Of a DNA stretch of 64,000 bases, positions 45,972 to 53,836 are shown piece by piece. The notes beneath the pieces are model-generated. The model was given only the letters and a program-made list of their open reading frames with translations, had not been told where the DNA came from and did not search any database. The first letter of the stretch is position 1. Every line of letters begins with the position of its first letter. This DNA is from Melaminivora suipulveris (lineage in GTDB: Bacteria; Pseudomonadota; Gammaproteobacteria; Burkholderiales; Burkholderiaceae_C), in contig NZ_CP027667.1 in the NCBI RefSeq assembly GCF_003008575.1, forward strand, positions 1,988,501 to 2,052,500. Reading direction: 5' to 3'. A program made the translations under genes and the position numbers.

Positions 45972-46655
45972 ATGCGTATCCTGATCGTGGAAGACGAACC
46001 GCGCCTGCGCGCGCAGCTGGTGCAGGCCATCGCGGCTGCCGGCCATGTCGCCGAGGAGGCGGCCGACGGCGAGCAGGCGCACTGGCTGGGCGAGGTCGAG
46101 GACTTCGACGCCGTGGTGCTGGACCTGGGCCTGCCCCGGCTGGACGGCCTGTCGGTGCTGCGCCGCTGGCGCGCCGCCGGGCGCGGCATGCCGGTGCTGA
46201 TCCTCACGGCGCGCGGCACCTGGCAGGAGAAGGTCGCGGGCATCGACGCCGGCGCCGACGACTACCTGGCCAAGCCCTTTCACATGGAGGAGCTGCTGGC
46301 GCGCCTGCGCGCGCTGCTGCGCCGCGACAGCCAGCACGCCAGCGCGCAGTGGCAGTGCGGCCCGCTGTGGCTGGACACGCGCTCCGCGCGCGCGCTGGTG
46401 GCCGGCCAGCCGCTGCAGCTGACCAGCCACGAGTTCATGCTGCTGGCCCAGCTCATGCAGCGCCAGGGCGAGGTGCTGACGCGCACCGAGCTGTCCGAGC
46501 ACCTGTACCCGGGCGGCAGCGAGCGCGACTCCAACACCATCGAGGTCTTCATCGCCCGGCTGCGGCGCAAGCTGCCCGCCGGCTGCATCGAGACCGTGCG
46601 CGGCCTGGGCTACCGGCTGGTGGCGCCCGGGCAGAGCGGCGGCGCCGGCGCATGA
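45972..46655 (+). CDS. OmpR-family response regulator (PmrA/QseB-like)
   Basis: 227 residues. Receiver domain with phospho-acceptor Asp51 (AVVLDLGLPRLDG), acidic pocket in VEDEPR, Thr in LILTARG and Lys in DDYLAKPFHMEELLARLRAL. The C-terminal winged helix (about 130-220) ends with ERDSNTIEVFIARLRRKL and ETVRGLGYRL. Its TGA overlaps the ATG of the kinase gene. Signal and targets are unknown; the flanking PepSY gene is the obvious candidate target. Confidence 0.94.
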   Translation: MRILIVEDEPRLRAQLVQAIAAAGHVAEEAADGEQAHWLGEVEDFDAVVLDLGLPRLDGLSVLRRWRAAGRGMPVLILTARGTWQEKVAGIDAGADDYLAKPFHMEELLARLRALLRRDSQHASAQWQCGPLWLDTRSARALVAGQPLQLTSHEFMLLAQLMQRQGEVLTRTELSEHLYPGGSERDSNTIEVFIARLRRKLPAGCIETVRGLGYRLVAPGQSGGAGA

Positions 46656-48034
46656 AGGGCCCCGCCGCGACCGGCTCGCTGCGCCTGCGGCTGCTGGCCG
46701 GCACGCTGGCCTGGGTGCTGCTCACCGTGGCGCTGGCCGGCTGGGGCCTGCGCTCGCTGTTTCGCGAGCACATCGCACAGCAGCTGCAGGCGCAGCTGGT
46801 GCTGCAGCTGGACGCTTTGAGCGGCAACGTCGACTGGGACGAGGCACGCCAGCAGCCGCGCGTGGCGGCACTGTCCGATGCCCGGCTGGAGCAGCCGCTG
46901 TCGGGCCTGTACTGGCAGATCGACCGCCTGGGCCGCGCGCCGCAGGCGGCGCTGGCGCTCTCGCGCTCGCTGTGGGACCAGACGCTGCAGCTGCCTGACG
47001 TGCCCGGCGACTACCCTGCGCGCGGCCACCGCGTGCTGCGCCTGGCCGGCCCGCAGGGCCAGCAGCTGCTGGCGGTGGCGCGCACGCTGGCCCTGCCCGA
47101 GGACGACGCGCCGCTCTTGCGCCTGGCGGTGGCCGGCGACGAGGCGCTGCTGGCCGAGCCGCTGCAGCGCTTCACGCGGCTGCTGCTGCTGGCCCTGTCG
47201 ATGCTGGCGCTGGGCCTGGCGCTGGCCGTGGCGCTGCAGCTGCACCTGGCGCTGCGCCCGCTGGCCGTGCTGCGCCAGCGCCTGGCCGCCGTGCGCCTGG
47301 GCCGCGCCGAGCGGCTGCAGGGGCGCTTTCCGCACGAGATCGCCCCGCTGGTCGATGAGTTCAACCACGTGCTGGCCGAGAACGCCGACATGGTGCAGCG
47401 CGCCCGCACCGAAGCGGGCAACCTGGCGCACGCCGTGCACACGCCGCTGGCCGTGCTGGCCAACGCCGCCGCGCAGGACGACGGCGCCCTGGCCCGGCTG
47501 GTGCGCGAGCAGGTCGCCAGCGCTCGCCGCCAGGTGGACTGGCACCTGGCGCGCGCCCGCGCCGCGGCCGCCGTGCGCGCCACCGGCCTGGCCACGCCGG
47601 TGCTGGAGCCCGTGCAGGCGCTGCTGCGCACCATGGCGCGGCTGCACGCGGCGCGCGGGGTGGACTTCGCCCTGGCCGCCGGCGCCGCGGACGCGGCCTT
47701 TCGCGGCGAGGCGCAGGACCTGTACGAGCTGCTGGGCAACCTGCTGGACAACGCCGGCAAGTGGGCCCGCTCGCGCGTGCAGGTGGACGTGCGGCGCCAG
47801 GGCGCGCAGGTGTGCATCAGCGTGGACGACGACGGCCCCGGCATTCCCGAGGCCGAGCGCGAGCGCATGTTCGAGCGCGGCACGCGCCTGGACGAGGAGC
47901 GGCCCGGCTCCGGCCTGGGCCTGGACATCGTGCGGGCGCTGGTGCAGACCTACGGCGGCAGCGTGCGGGCGCAGGCCTCGCCGCTGGGCGGGGCGCGCCT
48001 GCTGCTGTGCCTGCCGGCCAGCGATAACTCCTGA
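46652..48034 (+). CDS. Sensor histidine kinase (PhoQ/QseC-like)
   Basis: 460 residues from the ATG at 46652, overlapping the regulator stop by 4 nt. Membrane segments at about 10-32 and 172-198 enclose a periplasmic sensor of about 140 residues; a HAMP-like linker follows. The phospho-acceptor is His260 in NLAHAVHTPLAVLANA. The ATPase domain has NLLDNAGKWA, DDDGPGIPE and GSGLGLDIVRAL. It phosphorylates the adjacent regulator. The sensed signal cannot be deduced; cation or envelope stress sensing would fit the family. Confidence 0.93.
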   Translation: MKGPAATGSLRLRLLAGTLAWVLLTVALAGWGLRSLFREHIAQQLQAQLVLQLDALSGNVDWDEARQQPRVAALSDARLEQPLSGLYWQIDRLGRAPQAALALSRSLWDQTLQLPDVPGDYPARGHRVLRLAGPQGQQLLAVARTLALPEDDAPLLRLAVAGDEALLAEPLQRFTRLLLLALSMLALGLALAVALQLHLALRPLAVLRQRLAAVRLGRAERLQGRFPHEIAPLVDEFNHVLAENADMVQRARTEAGNLAHAVHTPLAVLANAAAQDDGALARLVREQVASARRQVDWHLARARAAAAVRATGLATPVLEPVQALLRTMARLHAARGVDFALAAGAADAAFRGEAQDLYELLGNLLDNAGKWARSRVQVDVRRQGAQVCISVDDDGPGIPEAERERMFERGTRLDEERPGSGLGLDIVRALVQTYGGSVRAQASPLGGARLLLCLPASDNS

Positions 48035-48092
48035 TTTGATAGCTGCCGGCGCTTGACTGACAAAGATTTCAAAGGGATTTCGCTGTTTTTTC
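48034..48092 (+). repeat. Dispersed repeat, copy 10
   Basis: ATTTGATAGCTGCCGGCGCT, TGACTGACAAAGATTTCAAA and GGGATTTCGCTGTTTTTTCA. It begins at the kinase stop codon and reaches into the stop of the convergent J-domain-like gene, so it fills the whole gap between these genes. Confidence 0.65.
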
Positions 48093-49281
48093 AGTCCCAG
48101 CCGAAGGGCCCGGACGCCCGGGCGCGCGCGTGCTCCTTGGCCAGCCGGGCCTGCTCGCGCAGCCAGCGCCTGAGCTCGCCGTCGCCGCCTTCGCGCACGC
48201 GCTGCAGGTCGCCCTCCATGCACTGCGCCACCTGCTCCAGCGCCTCCTGCTGATCGCTCAGGTCATGGGGCAGCAGCTTCATGTCGTAGGCCGACACGGG
48301 CAAGCCAAATTCGTGCGACAGGCGCGCCTGCAGCTCGGCCAGCTCCTTGTCCAGCACGCCCACCTGGCGCTGCAGCAGCAGCGACAGCGAGGCCAGGCGC
48401 TCCTCGCCCAGGCGGGCGATGGAGCCTTCGTCCACCTGCTCCACGGCCAGCTGCAGGCGCAGCAGCGCCAGCAGGTCGCCGCGCTCGTTGGCGGCGTTGG
48501 CCTGGCTCATCAGCGCCTGCTTGCGCTCGCGCTCGGCCGGGTCGCTCTCGCGGTCGGGGTGCAGGGCGCTGGCCAGCTGGCGGTAGATGGCGCGCAGGGC
48601 GCCGCGCGCGTCCTGCGCGCGCGCCTGCTCCTGCTGCTGGCGCGCCGTGGGCTTGCGCTTGGCGCGGCGCTCGGCCCGGCGCTCGGCGGCGGCCTCGCGC
48701 TGGCGCTCCTGCTGCTCCAGCAGGGCCTGCAGCAGCTGCTCGGGCGACTCCATCCGGTCCAGGCCCGGCACCTGCGGGCGCTCGCCGGTCAGCTCCTCGA
48801 ACTGGGCCAGCAGGTCCTGCAGGCCGGCCTGCAGCTCGTCCCTGGATGGCGGCGGGGGCAGGTAGGCGTCCTGCAGCACGCGCCACTGGCGGGCCTCGGC
48901 CTCGTCCTGCGGGGCGGGGGCGGCTGGCACGAGGCCCCGCAGCAGCTGGCGGATGGAGCGCTGCTGCGGGGCCGCCAGGCCGTCTGCCTGCAGGCGCTCG
49001 TGCAGCAGGTGGGCCATGGCCCGCTGCGCCTGGGCGACGCGCCGCTGCAGCGCGTCCATGCGCTGCAGGTGCGGTGCGCGCAGCGCGTCGGCGCCTTGCT
49101 GCAGGGCCTGCAGCTGCTGCTCCAGCTTGTGCACGCGCGCCAGCAGGCGGTTGAACTTCTGCTGCGCCGGGTTCAGGCGCTGGGCGGCGGCAGGCGCCAC
49201 CTTCAGGCGCGACACGGCCTCGGCGGCAGTGCCGTGTCCGGGCGCGGCAGGGGTGGCGGGTCGGGAGCGGGAAGCGGTCAT
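48091..49281 (-). CDS. J-domain-like protein with long coiled-coil regions
   Basis: 396 residues from the ATG at 49281 (MTASRSRPATPAAPGHGTAA). A long helical, Gln/Arg/Ala-rich body (coiled coil at about 38-85 and 200-240) is followed by a J-domain-like stretch: ALRAIYRQLASALHPDRESD then PAERERKQALMSQANAANER, containing the HPD tripeptide required for Hsp70 stimulation. The C-terminal 120 residues are again helical. A role as a DnaK co-chaperone is suggested by HPD only; other functions are not visible. The frame is open upstream to 49449 but that part overlaps the divergent riboflavin synthase gene. Confidence 0.72.
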   Translation of the reverse strand: MTASRSRPATPAAPGHGTAAEAVSRLKVAPAAAQRLNPAQQKFNRLLARVHKLEQQLQALQQGADALRAPHLQRMDALQRRVAQAQRAMAHLLHERLQADGLAAPQQRSIRQLLRGLVPAAPAPQDEAEARQWRVLQDAYLPPPPSRDELQAGLQDLLAQFEELTGERPQVPGLDRMESPEQLLQALLEQQERQREAAAERRAERRAKRKPTARQQQEQARAQDARGALRAIYRQLASALHPDRESDPAERERKQALMSQANAANERGDLLALLRLQLAVEQVDEGSIARLGEERLASLSLLLQRQVGVLDKELAELQARLSHEFGLPVSAYDMKLLPHDLSDQQEALEQVAQCMEGDLQRVREGGDGELRRWLREQARLAKEHARARASGPFGWD

Positions 49282-49435
49282 GGGCGGGAGCAGGCAGGCG
49301 GGCCGGCAAGACAAGGAAGGCGGCTGCCGCGCATTGTCCCGCCGCGGCGGGCGCTGCGCCGCAGCTGGCAAAATTGCCCGCTTCGCCGCGCCCGCCAGGC
49401 GGCGCGCCCCTGCCATTTCCAGGAAACCCGCACGC

Positions 49436-50152
49436 ATGTTCACCGGCATCGTTCAGGCTGTCGCCACCCTCGCCGCCATCGAAGACCGCGCCGGTCTGCG
49501 CACCTTCACCATCGCCTTTCCCGAAGGTTTCTGCGAGGGCCTGGCCATCGGCGCCAGCGTGGCCGTCGATGGCGTGTGCCTGACGGTCACGGAGATCGTC
49601 TCGCCCGTGCAGGCGCGCTTCGACGTCATGCAGCAGAGCCTGAACGTGACCACGCTGGGCCGCTACGCGCAGGGCGACGCGGTGAACGTGGAGCGCGCGG
49701 CCAGGGACGGCGCGGAGATCGGCGGCCACCCGCTGTCGGGCCACATCGACTGCACCGGCCAGCTGGCCAGCGTGCGCGAGTTCGACAACAACCTGGTCTG
49801 GCGCGTGAGCGTGCCCGCATCGCACCGGCGCTACATCTTCGCCAAGGGCTACATCGCCATCCACGGCGCCAGCCTCACGGTGGCCGAGGTGGACCGCCAG
49901 GAGGGCTGGTTCGAGGTCTGGCTGATCCCCGAAACGCGCCGCGCCACGGTGTTCGAGGCCAAGCGCGCGGGCGACCTGCTGAACATCGAGATCGAGCGCG
50001 GCACCCAGGTGGTGGTGGACACGGTGCGCGAGGCGGTGCATGAGCGCCTGGGCGCGCTGGAGCCGGTGCTGCAGGCGCTGCTGGCGGAAAAGGGCCTGTC
50101 GCTGGACGACTACCTGCCCCGCCCCGAACTGCCCGCCTCCACCCGCGCATGA
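49436..50152 (+). CDS. ribE: Riboflavin synthase, alpha subunit
   Basis: 238 residues from the ATG at 49436. It has the classic N-terminus MFTGIVQAVATLAAIEDRAG, and two lumazine-binding repeats: the first with GVCLTVTEI, the second starting GGHPLSGHIDCTG with IHGASLTVAEV. The enzyme joins two 6,7-dimethyl-8-ribityllumazine molecules to make riboflavin. It is somewhat longer than the usual 200-215 residues because of a C-terminal extension after EAVHERLGALEP. No FMN riboswitch is visible in the 154 nt upstream, and no other rib genes adjoin. Confidence 0.94.
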   Translation: MFTGIVQAVATLAAIEDRAGLRTFTIAFPEGFCEGLAIGASVAVDGVCLTVTEIVSPVQARFDVMQQSLNVTTLGRYAQGDAVNVERAARDGAEIGGHPLSGHIDCTGQLASVREFDNNLVWRVSVPASHRRYIFAKGYIAIHGASLTVAEVDRQEGWFEVWLIPETRRATVFEAKRAGDLLNIEIERGTQVVVDTVREAVHERLGALEPVLQALLAEKGLSLDDYLPRPELPASTRA

Positions 50153-50688
50153 GCGGCGCCGCCACGCCGCGGCCGCAGCCGGCCGGCCCGCCCCAGCCCC
50201 TGGCCGCGCAACACCTGCCCGGCCTGCTGGCGGTGCAGCGCGCCTGCTATGGCGACGCCTACGTCGAGACCGCCGAGGTCTATGCCCGCCGCCTGGCCAG
50301 CCCCGCCAACTGTTCGCTGGTGCTGGCCACGGACCAGGGCCGGGTCTGCGCCTACCTGGCAGCCTACCGCTCGCGCCTGCACGCCGTCACGCCGCTGCAC
50401 GGCGACTTCGAGGGCGCGGCGCAGCCGGACACGCTGTACCTGCACGACATGGCCGTGCTGCCCGAATGCGCGGGCCAGGGCCTGGCCGGTGCGCTGCTGG
50501 CGGCCGTGCTGGCGCAGGCCCGCGCCGGCGGCCTGGCGCACGCCGCGCTGGTGGCCGTGCAGGGCTCGCAGCCGTGGTGGCAGCGGCGCGGCTTTTCCAC
50601 CTGCACCGAACTGCCCGCCGCCCAGCGCCAGCGCCTGGCCAGCTACGGCGGGCAGGCCCGGTACATGACGTTGTCGCTCCTGAATTGA
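50149..50688 (+). CDS. GNAT-family N-acetyltransferase
   Basis: 179 residues; the ATG overlaps the riboflavin synthase stop (ATGA), so translation is probably coupled. GNAT core: YLHDMAVLPECAGQGLAGAL with the acetyl-CoA pyrophosphate loop QGLAGA, then AHAALVAVQGSQPWWQRRGF, the C-terminal GNAT strand and helix. The substrate is unknown. The N-terminal Pro/Ala-rich 20 residues look disordered. Confidence 0.85.
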   Translation: MSGAATPRPQPAGPPQPLAAQHLPGLLAVQRACYGDAYVETAEVYARRLASPANCSLVLATDQGRVCAYLAAYRSRLHAVTPLHGDFEGAAQPDTLYLHDMAVLPECAGQGLAGALLAAVLAQARAGGLAHAALVAVQGSQPWWQRRGFSTCTELPAAQRQRLASYGGQARYMTLSLLN

Positions 50689-50735
50689 TAGCTGCTGGCG
50701 ATTGCTAGTCAAGGGCTGGGGCCCGAAAACGCTTC
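50683..50735 (+). repeat. Dispersed repeat, copy 11
   Basis: TGAATTGATAGCTGCTGGCG, ATTGCTAGTCAAGGGCTGGG and GCCCGAAAACGCTTC. The TTGATAGCTGCTGGCG start is the most common form of the family in Comamonadaceae. It starts at the end of the GNAT gene and precedes the NUDIX gene. Confidence 0.65.
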
Positions 50736-50775
50736 AAACCCACACGGGACCCAAGCCCTCGCCATAATCCGCGCC

Positions 50776-51276
50776 ATGCCCCACCGCTGGAAACCCAACG
50801 TCACCGTGGCCGCCGTCATCGAGCGGTGCGGCCGCTTTCTGCTGGTCGAGGAAAACACCACGGACGGCCTGAAGCTCAACAACCCCGCCGGCCACCTGGA
50901 CCCGGGCGAAGCGCCCCAGGACGCCTGCGCGCGCGAGGTGCTGGAAGAGACCGCCCACGACTTCGTGCCCGAGGCGCTGATCGGCGTGTACCTGAACCGC
51001 TTCATCAAGACCCGCACCGGCGACGACGTGACCTACATGCGCTTTGCCTTCGCCGGCCGCCTGGGCGCGCACCACGCCTGGCGCGCGCTGGACGAGGGCA
51101 TCGTGCGCACCGTGTGGATGACGGCCGACGAGATCCGTGCCTGCCCCGAGCGCCACAGGAGCCCGCTGGTGCTGCGCACGCTGGAGGACTACCTGGCCGG
51201 CCAGCGCCACCCGCTGTCGCTGGTGCATACCGATGCTTCGGTGCTGCAGGTGGGGGCGGCGCTGGCCGATTCCTGA
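50776..51276 (+). CDS. nudJ: NUDIX hydrolase, NudJ-like
   Basis: 166 residues. The NUDIX box is complete: GHLDPGEAPQDACAREVLEE followed by T, with the metal-binding REVLEE core. The N-terminus MPHRWKPNVTVAAVIERCGR is that of NudJ/YmfB, which hydrolyses nucleoside triphosphates and thiamine pyrophosphates in E. coli. In E. coli nudJ lies next to mnmA; here mnmA is also near but a nuclease-like gene sits between them, which supports the NudJ identity and points to a later insertion. Confidence 0.85.
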   Translation: MPHRWKPNVTVAAVIERCGRFLLVEENTTDGLKLNNPAGHLDPGEAPQDACAREVLEETAHDFVPEALIGVYLNRFIKTRTGDDVTYMRFAFAGRLGAHHAWRALDEGIVRTVWMTADEIRACPERHRSPLVLRTLEDYLAGQRHPLSLVHTDASVLQVGAALADS

Positions 51277-51372
51277 GGCGCTGCGGGGTCTGTGCGCAGC
51301 GTGGCCGCGCCGGGCCTCCTGGCCGGCCTGCCGGGCTCGCCCAACGTTTCCTTACCCCAGGAGCTTGCCGCA

Positions 51373-52428
51373 ATGACCGACCTCAGCAGCGCCACCCATC
51401 CCGCCTATGCCCAATGGCTGGCGCAGCTCAAAACGCGCTTTCGCCAGGTGCAGATCAAGGCGGCGGTGGCCGTCAACACCGAGCTGCTGCAGTTTTACTG
51501 GGCGCTGGGCGCGGACATTGCTGCGCAACAGGCCCAGGCGCAGTGGGGCAGCGGTTTTCTGGCGCAGCTCAGCCAGGACTTGATGCGCGAATTTCCGGGG
51601 GTGAAGGGCTTCTCCAGGCGTAACCTAGAGGCCATCCGGCAGTGGCATCGCTACTGGAGCAGCGACGCCGCAATTGCGCCACAAGCTGTTGCGCAATTGG
51701 TGACCATCCCCTGGGGACACAACCTGGCCATCGTCAGCAAGTGCCCCGACCCCGCCCAAGCACTGTTCTACGTGCAGCAAACCCGGGCCCACAACTGGAG
51801 CCGGGCGGTGCTGACGCACCAGATCGAGGCAGGCCTGTGGCAGCGCCAGGGACAGGCGCTGAACAACTTCGCCCAGACCCTGCCCGCGCCGCAATCCGAC
51901 CTGGCCGGACAGCTGCTCAAGGACCCCTATGTCTTCGATTTTCTGAGCCTCGGGCCCGAGCACACCGAGCGCGAGCTGGAGACGGCGCTGACCGAGCACA
52001 TCACCCAGTTCCTGCTGGAGCTGGGCGCGGGCTTTGCCTACATGGGGCGGCAGGTGCCGCTGCAGGTGGGCGAGCGCGAGTTCTTTCTGGACCTGCTCTT
52101 CTACCACGCACGCCTGCACTGCTACGTGGTGGTGGAGCTGAAAACCGTGGACTTCGAGCCCGAGTTTGCCGGCAAGCTCAACTTTTATCTGAAGGCGGTG
52201 GACGCCCAGATGCGCGGCCCGCACGACGCGCCCACCATCGGCCTGCTGCTGTGTAAGAGCCGTGACCGGCTGGTGGCCGAATACGCGCTGTCGGACATTC
52301 ACAAGCCGCTGGGGCTGGCCAGCTACGAGCTGTCGCACACCCTGCCCGAGGCGCTGCGTGGGCAGTTGCCCAGCATCGAGCGGCTGGAGGCGGAACTGGC
52401 CCAGGGCGGCGGCCAGCCGACGCCCTGA
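51373..52428 (+). CDS. DUF1016 / YhcG-type PD-(D/E)xK nuclease-domain protein
   Basis: 351 residues from the ATG at 51373, with AGGAG upstream. The N-terminal domain (about 10-160, IKAAVAVNTELLQFYWALGA, GFSRRNLEAIRQWHRYW) and the C-terminal nuclease-like domain (about 190-340) are those of DUF1016 proteins. The PD-(D/E)xK signature is visible as FFLDLLFYHARLHCYVVVEL followed by K, with Asp and the E-L-K. Such genes are accessory, often in or near restriction or defence loci and prophages; the biological role is unproven. Here it lies alone between nudJ and mnmA. Confidence 0.88.
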   Translation: MTDLSSATHPAYAQWLAQLKTRFRQVQIKAAVAVNTELLQFYWALGADIAAQQAQAQWGSGFLAQLSQDLMREFPGVKGFSRRNLEAIRQWHRYWSSDAAIAPQAVAQLVTIPWGHNLAIVSKCPDPAQALFYVQQTRAHNWSRAVLTHQIEAGLWQRQGQALNNFAQTLPAPQSDLAGQLLKDPYVFDFLSLGPEHTERELETALTEHITQFLLELGAGFAYMGRQVPLQVGEREFFLDLLFYHARLHCYVVVELKTVDFEPEFAGKLNFYLKAVDAQMRGPHDAPTIGLLLCKSRDRLVAEYALSDIHKPLGLASYELSHTLPEALRGQLPSIERLEAELAQGGGQPTP

Positions 52429-52479
52429 CCCGTCGCGCGCCAGGACAGTGCTTTGCCCCGCCGGGATAATCGCCCGCCT

Positions 52480-53604
52480 ATGTCCAGCAAGAAGCAGCGC
52501 ATCGTGGTCGGCCTGTCCGGCGGGGTCGATTCGGCCGTCACGGCCCATCTCTTGAAGCAGCAGTGCCACGAGGTGGTCGGCATCTTCATGAAGAACTGGG
52601 AGGATGACGACGACAGCGAGCACTGCTCGAGCCGCCAGGATTTCCTGGATGCGGCCAGCGTGGCCGACGTGCTGGGCATCGAGATCGAGCACGTAAACTT
52701 TGCCGCCGAGTACAAGGACCGGGTGTTCGCCGAGTTCCTGCGCGAATACCAGGCGGGGCGCACGCCCAACCCGGACGTTCTCTGTAACGCCGAGATCAAG
52801 TTCAAGGCCTTCCTGGACCATGCCATGCGGCTGGGGGCGGAAAAAATAGCCACGGGCCACTACGCGCGCGTGCGGTTGAACCCCGCGACCGGCCTGCACG
52901 AGCTGCTCAAGGGGCTGGATGCGTCCAAGGACCAGAGCTACTTCCTGCACCGCCTGACCCAGGCGCAGCTGGCGCGCACGCTGTTCCCCGTGGGCGAGCT
53001 GGAAAAGACCGAGGTGCGCCGCATCGCCGCCGAGATCGGCCTGCCCAACGCGAAGAAGAAGGACTCCACCGGCATCTGCTTCATTGGCGAGCGGCCGTTT
53101 CGCGAGTTCCTGAACCGCTACATCAGCCACGCGCCCGGCCCCATCCTGGACGAGCGCGGGCGCAAGCTGGGCCGCCATGTCGGCCTGTCCTTCTACACCC
53201 TGGGCCAGCGCCAGGGCCTGGGGATCGGCGGCGTGAAGGACAAGGGCGCCGCGCGCGGCGGCGGCGAGCACGCGCCGTGGTTCGTCGCGCGCAAGGAACT
53301 GGACACCAATACCTTGCGCGTGGTGCAGGGGCACGACCATCCCTGGCTGCTGTCGCACAGCCTCGTCGCGCAGGATGCAAGCTGGGTCGCCGGTCAGCCG
53401 CCCGCCGCGGGCGACTGCGCCGCCAAGACGCGTTATCGCCAGCGCGACGCCGCCTGCAGCGTACGGCCGGCGGGCGCGGACGGTTTCGCCCTGTGCTTTC
53501 CCGAGGCGCAATGGGCCGTCACGCCGGGGCAGTCGGCCGTGTTGTACGACGGCGAGGTCTGTCTGGGTGGCGGCGTGATCGCCACTGTCGCTCCGCAGCC
53601 CTGA
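52480..53604 (+). CDS. mnmA: tRNA-specific 2-thiouridylase MnmA
   Basis: 374 residues from the ATG at 52480 ([20 protein letters not shown]), with the ATP-binding SGGVDS PP-loop at 13-18. The catalytic cysteines are in [13 protein letters not shown] and [12 protein letters not shown]. The tRNA-binding middle domain contains [11 protein letters not shown]. MnmA uses ATP and persulfide relayed by Tus proteins to thiolate U34 of tRNA Lys, Glu and Gln. Full length, cytoplasmic, housekeeping. Confidence 0.96.
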   Translation: MSSKKQRIVVGLSGGVDSAVTAHLLKQQCHEVVGIFMKNWEDDDDSEHCSSRQDFLDAASVADVLGIEIEHVNFAAEYKDRVFAEFLREYQAGRTPNPDVLCNAEIKFKAFLDHAMRLGAEKIATGHYARVRLNPATGLHELLKGLDASKDQSYFLHRLTQAQLARTLFPVGELEKTEVRRIAAEIGLPNAKKKDSTGICFIGERPFREFLNRYISHAPGPILDERGRKLGRHVGLSFYTLGQRQGLGIGGVKDKGAARGGGEHAPWFVARKELDTNTLRVVQGHDHPWLLSHSLVAQDASWVAGQPPAAGDCAAKTRYRQRDAACSVRPAGADGFALCFPEAQWAVTPGQSAVLYDGEVCLGGGVIATVAPQP

Positions 53605-53675
53605 CGCTCAGCCAGAGCACGCGCCGCGCGACGGTTTTCTGCACGTAGAAACCGCAATCGCCGGGGCGCTTGTGA

Positions 53676-53715
53676 GCGTGAAAATGCTTCAGCCGAAGCC
53701 CAGCATTTTTCACGC
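53676..53715 (+). promoter_or_regulatory. Inverted repeat upstream of the lactate permease gene
   Basis: GCGTGAAAATGCT (53676-53688) pairs with AGCATTTTTCACGC (53702-53715), one base bulged, 13-nt loop. It lies 72 nt after the mnmA stop and about 120 nt before lldP. It may be a terminator or a regulator site for the permease; I cannot tell which. Confidence 0.4.
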
Positions 53716-53836
53716 CGGGCGGCCCCGGGGCTCCCCTACAGTCTCGGCCGCGCGCGGCCAGGCTCCCGGCGAGGAGATGGCGCGCCTGCGCGTTTCGGCC
53801 CTCAACACTTCCGCACAACGACGGGGACACTTTTTC

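Noticed and set aside
49282..49435. An FMN riboswitch upstream of riboflavin synthase
   Set aside because: The gap lacks the AGGNTNAGGGTGG-type and other RFN conserved blocks and is short for that structure.
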